A DNA stretch of 40,055 bases from Bacteroidaceae bacterium HV4-6-C5C (GTDB taxonomy: Bacteria > Bacteroidota > Bacteroidia > Bacteroidales > Bacteroidaceae). The translations under genes were made by a program, and so were the position numbers. Numbering within the stretch: the first letter of the stretch is position 1; each line of letters begins with the position of its first letter. The DNA is taken from the NCBI GenBank assembly GCA_007896885.1, contig VOIU01000025.1, positions 1 through 40,055 on the forward strand. Direction: 5' to 3'. Positions 35,239-40,055 of this stretch are shown here, in pieces. The notes beneath the pieces are model-generated. The model did no database searches and was not told the DNA's origin. It worked only from the letters and a program-made list of their open reading frames with translations.

Positions 35239-37437
35239 TTACAATTTTATAGTACCCTTTAATCGGATATCCTCGGATGAAGCTCCGATCAGTAGGTTGA
35301 CTCTTCCGGGTTCCGTGAAGAAGACCTGTTTTTCTTCATTCCAATAAGATAAATCGTCTAAAGGGATAGAGAAATCTATTTGCTTGGTCTCTTCACTTTT
35401 GATGAAGATCCGTTTGAAAGCACGTAGTTGCTTTATGGGACGTTCCACTTTAGAGTTGGGATAACTGACATAAAGTTGAGTCACTTCTTCACCGTCGCGC
35501 TTTCCGGTGTTCTTTACCAGAATTGAAACATAGACATTTTTCTCGTCTCTCTTTATGGATTTTATTTTTTCATACTTGAAAGTGGAATAACTCAACCCGA
35601 ATCCGAAAGGATAAAGCACTTTGCCTTTATGATACATATAGGTCCGTCCGTTACGAATATTATAATCCATCATCGGGGGCAGATCGGTAATATCTTTCAC
35701 CCAAGTCTGCACGGTACGTCCCGCCGGGTTTGTAATGCCGAAGAGGACATCCGCCAATCCATTGCCTTGTTCTTGACTGCAATGAGTGATATGGATTATT
35801 GCCGGGATGTGCTCCTGGCTCCAGTTGATGGCATAAGGAAAACTGCTGACTAACACGAGTACGGTGTTAGGATTGGCTTTGAATACTTGTTTTACCAAGT
35901 CTTCATCCGGCAGCATCAATGACTTGCGGTCAACCGCTTCGCGGCCATCGCTTGGTACAGGGCAAAATTTCCAATCCGCACGGGTTCCGAATGGATGGTT
36001 ACCTACGCATACAATAGCGACGTCTGCCATGGATGCTGCTTTTTCGGCCTCTCCCATGCTATTGCTCTCCACATGTATGATTTCAGCGTCTTTACCGGCA
36101 ATGCCGCGTATGGCTTCTAAAATAGTTGTTTCGTAAGGTGGGGTACCACTATACCAGTCTTGCACGATTTTATTCGAATATGGGCCAATAATAGCTATTT
36201 TTCGTAGTCTTTTTATATCCAATGGTAATAACCCGGCGCTATAATCTTCAGTTGCTCCGTTTTTTAGCAGGACGACTGACTTGGAAGTTGCTTCTCTGGA
36301 TAATTTCCGTGCATATTCCGTCAGAAAAGGCGCAGTTTTAGTAGAATCTTTGCCAATGGCGAGATAAGGGCTGGGGGAGTTATTATCATCGAGAAGGCCC
36401 AACTTGAGGGCTACAAAAAGATTCCCATAAATTGCTTTATTTATGTCTGCTTCAGTCAACATGCCTTTATCTAAAGCTTCTTTGACGTAAGGAGTGTAAT
36501 AATCGAGAAATTGCCCTATTCCAGCTTTGATTATTGCAGCAGCTCCTTCGGCTAGAGTAGGGAAGGAGCGATGGGATTCGACGAGTAGTTTCAGTGCTCC
36601 GCCATCGGTACAAATAATGCCATTGTTTCCCCATTGTTCACGGGCAATTCCATTGAGACAAGGGTGTATGGACATGGGAATTCCATTCCAGCTATTGTAT
36701 GAGGCCATAAAAGCCCGGCTTCCTCCTTGGGTGATGCCTTTATAAAATGAATATGCATAATATTCGTGGAATAGCCGGTTGTCAAAATCCGATGAGGTGC
36801 TGTCGCGTCCATCTTCGTTGCTGTTGGCAAGAAAATGCTTCATGAGGGAGGCCGTTTTCCAGTATCGGGGATGATTGCCCTGTAACCCTTGTATACTGGC
36901 AATAGTCAATTGGGAGGTGAGGAAAGGATCTTCGCCAAAACTCTCCTCCGTCCGCCCCCATCTGGGGTCACGTGCAAGATCAGCATTGGGAGAGCGCATT
37001 ACGAGCGCATGTTGCTTATTTACAGAACTTTGTGTGTAATACCGGGCTTCTTCCGCGGTTTCTTGAGATACCCTTTTAACCAAGTCTATGTCCCACGTGG
37101 AACCTAAACCGTATGCTTGTGGGAAAATAGTAGTCGGATGGTTGGTCGGGATTACCCTTCCATCTTCATTTTTTTTCCGTCCTCCCCACATTGCCGGACC
37201 GCCTAGTGCCAGTCCGTGCAAACCTTCGAAATGACCGCAATGAGGAATGCCGAACCGTGGAATGCCAAGGTCGGTAGAGAGCAAGCTAATCTTTTCATCC
37301 AACGTTAAGAGTGATAGCAGATTATTTATACGCACCTCATCCGTAAGTGTAGTGTCGCGAAAAAGATACATGTCCTGTGCTTTGCTATGTATCTGAAGTG
37401 TGCATAGTATGCCGATAATTAATAATTTGTATTTCAT
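35239..37437 (-). CDS. Glycoside hydrolase family 3 beta-glycosidase
   Basis: A 732-residue secreted enzyme. Signal peptide LLIIGILCTLQIHSKA, then the GH3 N-terminal barrel (to about 330), the C-terminal sandwich domain and a fibronectin-III-like domain ending near GASSEDIRLKG. The nucleophile is D278 in IICTDGGAL; the T-D-G-G pattern resembles xylosidase or arabinofuranosidase-type GH3 (SDCGA) more than SDW-type glucosidases, so beta-xylosidase or beta-glucosidase are both possible. The longer frame from 37524 overlaps the GH31 gene; ATG 37437 begins the signal peptide. It follows GH31 by 55 bp and is probably cotranscribed, which points to degradation of a plant glycan containing xylose. 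Confidence 0.9.
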   Translation of the reverse strand: MKYKLLIIGILCTLQIHSKAQDMYLFRDTTLTDEVRINNLLSLLTLDEKISLLSTDLGIPRFGIPHCGHFEGLHGLALGGPAMWGGRKKNEDGRVIPTNHPTTIFPQAYGLGSTWDIDLVKRVSQETAEEARYYTQSSVNKQHALVMRSPNADLARDPRWGRTEESFGEDPFLTSQLTIASIQGLQGNHPRYWKTASLMKHFLANSNEDGRDSTSSDFDNRLFHEYYAYSFYKGITQGGSRAFMASYNSWNGIPMSIHPCLNGIAREQWGNNGIICTDGGALKLLVESHRSFPTLAEGAAAIIKAGIGQFLDYYTPYVKEALDKGMLTEADINKAIYGNLFVALKLGLLDDNNSPSPYLAIGKDSTKTAPFLTEYARKLSREATSKSVVLLKNGATEDYSAGLLPLDIKRLRKIAIIGPYSNKIVQDWYSGTPPYETTILEAIRGIAGKDAEIIHVESNSMGEAEKAASMADVAIVCVGNHPFGTRADWKFCPVPSDGREAVDRKSLMLPDEDLVKQVFKANPNTVLVLVSSFPYAINWSQEHIPAIIHITHCSQEQGNGLADVLFGITNPAGRTVQTWVKDITDLPPMMDYNIRNGRTYMYHKGKVLYPFGFGLSYSTFKYEKIKSIKRDEKNVYVSILVKNTGKRDGEEVTQLYVSYPNSKVERPIKQLRAFKRIFIKSEETKQIDFSIPLDDLSYWNEEKQVFFTEPGRVNLLIGASSEDIRLKGTIKL

Positions 37438-37492
37438 GGCTTTTCTAATTGAGGCGTTAGTGGGTGGTTTTAATGAATGGTATCGGGGATAT

Positions 37493-39835
37493 TTAAGGGA
37501 TGGTAAGATGTTGAAGTTTGCCATCTGAAGGCAGGCATATCAATCCTTCCGCACTTTTCTTATCCACTAGATATTTCTTCCACGCAATTTTGTCCCATTT
37601 CATTTGTTGGGTACATTGAGCCACAGGAATATGGGGTATGGCACTTCCGTCTTTCACCATGATTATGATAGGCAAACTGCCACATTCTATTCTATTCCAT
37701 CCCGGGGAATATATTTTCCCCGTTTGATAATCAATCCATTTTTGCTTTCCGGGTAAATACACTTCTCTTTTTGAGGCACTCTCGAGCATGGGAGCGATAA
37801 GCAGGTTTGATCCGAACATATACTCATCTTCTACCAACCATGCACCTGGATCTTCGGGATACTCCAATAACAATGCTCTTACCATTGGCCAACCCTTTTC
37901 CGTACACTCTTTGGCTTGAGCATAGATGTATGGCATGAGTTTGTATTTAAGTTCGGCACATCGGCGGAAATAATCGGTAAACGCTTGTCCATAAAACCAA
38001 GGTTCGGTAGGCGGAGCCCCGTGAATACGACTATGCGATACCAGAAAGCCAAAAGGAAGCCATCTCCGGTAAAGTTCTTCCGGTGTCTGCGTTACAAAAC
38101 CTCCGATGTCGTTACTCCAGAAGCAAAAGCCCGAAAGTCCCAGGGAAAGTCCTCCCCGGATAGTGCCTTCAAATCCGGTATTGGTGGTTGCGGCATCGCC
38201 TCCCCAATGAAGTGGATATCGTTGTGAACCCGCCCAAGCGGAACGTGCCCAAATAATGTTTTCACCATGTATCTGTCGGGTGATATCGGCCACAGCCTTG
38301 TTATAGCGTAATGGATAAAGGTTGTGCTCGTATAAACCCGAACGGCCGTTATGATAAATGGCATCCAGTGGAGCTCCTTCTCCAAAATCGACTTTAATGG
38401 CACTTACCCCCATTTCAATAAGGCGGGCAAGTTTCTCTTGGTACCACTTGATTGTTTCGGGATTGGTAAAGTCGAGTACCACATCTTCATAAGGCAGTTG
38501 TCCTTTGCCATTGTGGACATAAAGATCCTTTTCAATAAGCTCATGGAAGAATTTATTTTTCGGTGTGAAGTAGGGGAGTTGCCATAGACTTACGTGAAAA
38601 CCCTCTTCTTTGAGATCAGACAACATCTTTTGCGGATTATCGAAACGATCTGCAGCAAAGGCATAGTCGCACTGCCAATCCGTGCCAAACCAACCTGTAT
38701 CAAAATGAATCACATCGCTTGGAATCTTATTCTCACGTAGCTTTTTTGCGACTTCCCGTCCTTCGGCTTCACTAAAATAAGTAATGCGGCTGACCCATGT
38801 TCCAAAAGACCATAGCGGAGGCATTTGAGGGCGACCTACCAAAGCAGTATATTCGCTCAGTGTATCTTTCGGCTTGCCGAAAAAGACGAATAGATCAAGC
38901 CCTTCATCTTCCATAAATAGCTTTGTAGCTCCAATATAGCTGGATCCGAAGTCGCAGGTTACCGGTGCCGAAGTATGCATGAACATGCCATATCCTCGGG
39001 AACTCATAAAGAAAGGTATGGGCTTGTACATGTCCGGGCCCTCGGGGCCTTGCGGGTCGGTTACAAACAAGTTTACTTTTTGCCCGGCTTTGTTCAATGA
39101 AGAAAATGACTCTCCGCAGCCGTATATACGTTCGTTAGGTGCAAGACTGAATACCGGATTGATACTTCTCGAATTATCCGATCCTCTTTTAATGAAGCTG
39201 AATGGAGGAACTTTAATCTGTGTGGAATCGTTATCACTCCAACACCGGGTTTGCGTCAGCAACTTTCCTTCAGCATCTTTTAAAGTTAGTCGCCACGGGT
39301 GAAATTCCACAGTCAGGCTGCCGTATTTAGAAGAATACACAATATTTTTTGATGTGCTCGAAACCTTCCATTCGCGTAAACCGTTGGCCGGCTTTCCGAC
39401 TAACATAGGTGATTCCACTTCTGCAGGGATTACAGGTGTGGTGAGTATGCGGATGCGGATAGTCCGCTCGTCCACCGGCTCAATGCTGAAAGGCAATTGC
39501 GGATCATTGTCATAAGCCGTATTTGGGAAATCGAGGGATTTTAATGGCTGGTGCAGATAGGTGTTCGCATTAAATGCTTGACGGGGTACTAATTGTTCCC
39601 GTCTCCATTTTAAAACACCTTTTCCGGAATTCGTGTCGAGTGACACCAGACTGTCTGCAAAAAAATAGGTGTTGCTAAGATCAAGAAATTCCTGACTGAC
39701 ATCTTTGGATTGACTTAGCAGGTATTGTACCCCTGCATTGGTTTTCAGTTGTGCTTGTATAGACGTGAAATTTGTCGAAATTATTACTATAAATAGCCAT
39801 TTTGAAGGAGCTTTCAGCCGATTATACTTTTTCAT
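37493..39835 (-). CDS. Glycoside hydrolase family 31, alpha-xylosidase-like
   Basis: A 780-residue exported enzyme with signal peptide WLFIVIISTNFTSIQA. It has an N-terminal beta-sandwich, the catalytic barrel and C-terminal beta domains in the GH31 order. The nucleophile is D483 in IKVDFGEGAP and the acid/base is D547 in HWGGDAATTN. The surrounding RGGLSLGLSGFCFWSNDIGGF is typical of the YicI-like alpha-xylosidase group, which removes alpha-xylose from xyloglucan-type chains; alpha-glucosidase is the alternative. The GH3 gene lies 55 bp downstream. No SusC/SusD or regulator is in the window; more of a utilisation locus may lie beyond the right edge. Confidence 0.92.
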   Translation of the reverse strand: MKKYNRLKAPSKWLFIVIISTNFTSIQAQLKTNAGVQYLLSQSKDVSQEFLDLSNTYFFADSLVSLDTNSGKGVLKWRREQLVPRQAFNANTYLHQPLKSLDFPNTAYDNDPQLPFSIEPVDERTIRIRILTTPVIPAEVESPMLVGKPANGLREWKVSSTSKNIVYSSKYGSLTVEFHPWRLTLKDAEGKLLTQTRCWSDNDSTQIKVPPFSFIKRGSDNSRSINPVFSLAPNERIYGCGESFSSLNKAGQKVNLFVTDPQGPEGPDMYKPIPFFMSSRGYGMFMHTSAPVTCDFGSSYIGATKLFMEDEGLDLFVFFGKPKDTLSEYTALVGRPQMPPLWSFGTWVSRITYFSEAEGREVAKKLRENKIPSDVIHFDTGWFGTDWQCDYAFAADRFDNPQKMLSDLKEEGFHVSLWQLPYFTPKNKFFHELIEKDLYVHNGKGQLPYEDVVLDFTNPETIKWYQEKLARLIEMGVSAIKVDFGEGAPLDAIYHNGRSGLYEHNLYPLRYNKAVADITRQIHGENIIWARSAWAGSQRYPLHWGGDAATTNTGFEGTIRGGLSLGLSGFCFWSNDIGGFVTQTPEELYRRWLPFGFLVSHSRIHGAPPTEPWFYGQAFTDYFRRCAELKYKLMPYIYAQAKECTEKGWPMVRALLLEYPEDPGAWLVEDEYMFGSNLLIAPMLESASKREVYLPGKQKWIDYQTGKIYSPGWNRIECGSLPIIIMVKDGSAIPHIPVAQCTQQMKWDKIAWKKYLVDKKSAEGLICLPSDGKLQHLTIP

Positions 39836-39978
39836 AAGCTAATTAATTTACTGTTAACAAATTATTATGTAAAACTAGGGAATTAATTATTGCTATAAAG
39901 GATAGTATGTTTCGGAGGATGGAACAATATGTTAGCAATGAAAGAATCAAAGCATCATATAGAAGGCTTTTAAATACG
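39836..39978. other. Region upstream of the GH31 gene
   Basis: This holds no supported gene. A 14-codon plus-strand frame (39929-39973, MLAMKESKHHIEGF) has GGAGG upstream and ends just before the hairpin, but it is too short to call. No clear minus-strand -7 box for GH31 is visible. Confidence 0.35.
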
Positions 39979-40016
39979 AAAAGAGCTACCTTGAATTTTC
40001 GAGGCAACTCTTTTTT
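39979..40016. terminator. Hairpin terminator near the right edge
   Basis: AAAAGAG/CTCTTTT (39979-39985 with 40008-40014) and CCTTGA/TCGAGG (39989-39994 with 39999-40004) form an interrupted stem with T runs on both sides, stronger in the plus direction. It may end a minus-strand gene beyond the edge, or a short plus-strand transcript from about 39915; no conventional plus-strand gene ends here. Confidence 0.55.
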
Positions 40017-40055
40017 ATCTGTTTGGAACAGTCTTCCTTTTTGGTGTTCTGTAAT

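Noticed and set aside
39906..40055. Plus-strand frame running to the right edge
   Set aside because: It crosses a hairpin terminator and shows no recognisable protein pattern; it is open only because the window ends.

Overview
The window looks like a chromosomal segment of a Bacteroides-type bacterium (Bacteroidales). Three things point there. Most promoter-like sites have the Bacteroidetes -7 form TAnnTTTG, a few with a TTG or TTTG about 20 bp upstream. Many proteins belong to families typical of this group (DUF4270, DUF4907, DUF4884, DUF4294, Kelch lipoproteins, SusC/D-era glycoside hydrolases). Intergenic DNA is AT-rich. I see no phage, insertion sequence, integrase, CRISPR array, tRNA or rRNA, so this is mainly core genome, with a possible polysaccharide-utilisation edge at the right end.

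Left part (1-6600): miaB (tRNA modification) on the minus strand. Then a tiny promoter/12-codon ORF/terminator unit, a small membrane-anchored protein and a succinate/acetate-type CoA-transferase on the plus strand. A hairpin terminator separates these from a minus-strand lpdA-dacB pair.

Envelope cluster (6800-12240): a Kelch-propeller lipoprotein overlapping a DUF4907 protein on the minus strand, divergent from a DUF4270 lipoprotein overlapping a FadL-like outer-membrane protein on the plus strand. A LytTR regulator with a degenerate receiver domain and a small membrane protein with a PH-like domain follow. The four envelope genes look like one module of unknown function.

Middle (12300-24860): nadB, rubrerythrin, a DUF4884 lipoprotein, a SulP anion transporter with STAS domain, a flavin-reductase-like protein and a radical SAM protein. 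Then come an outer-membrane-type protein, a 669-residue exported protein with ComEA-like helix-hairpin-helix motifs before a predicted beta-barrel, a DUF4294 protein, a SpoU/TrmH methyltransferase, a 535-bp AT-rich gap and nadA. NadB and NadA are the first two steps of de novo NAD synthesis but sit about 10 kb apart.

Right part (24850-40055): a minus-strand operon leuS-yitT-rdgB-HD hydrolase (gaps of 8, 10 and 56 bp), a plus-strand EamA and MATE transporter pair, mutS, then a minus-strand GH31 alpha-xylosidase-like and GH3 beta-glycosidase pair, both with signal peptides. Several start codons were moved from the longest reading frame because the extension overlaps a neighbour or contains the promoter. 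Five of seven convergent gene ends carry hairpins or inverted repeats; the other two have tails that touch or overlap. Functions for the DUF families are unknown, and no database search was possible.
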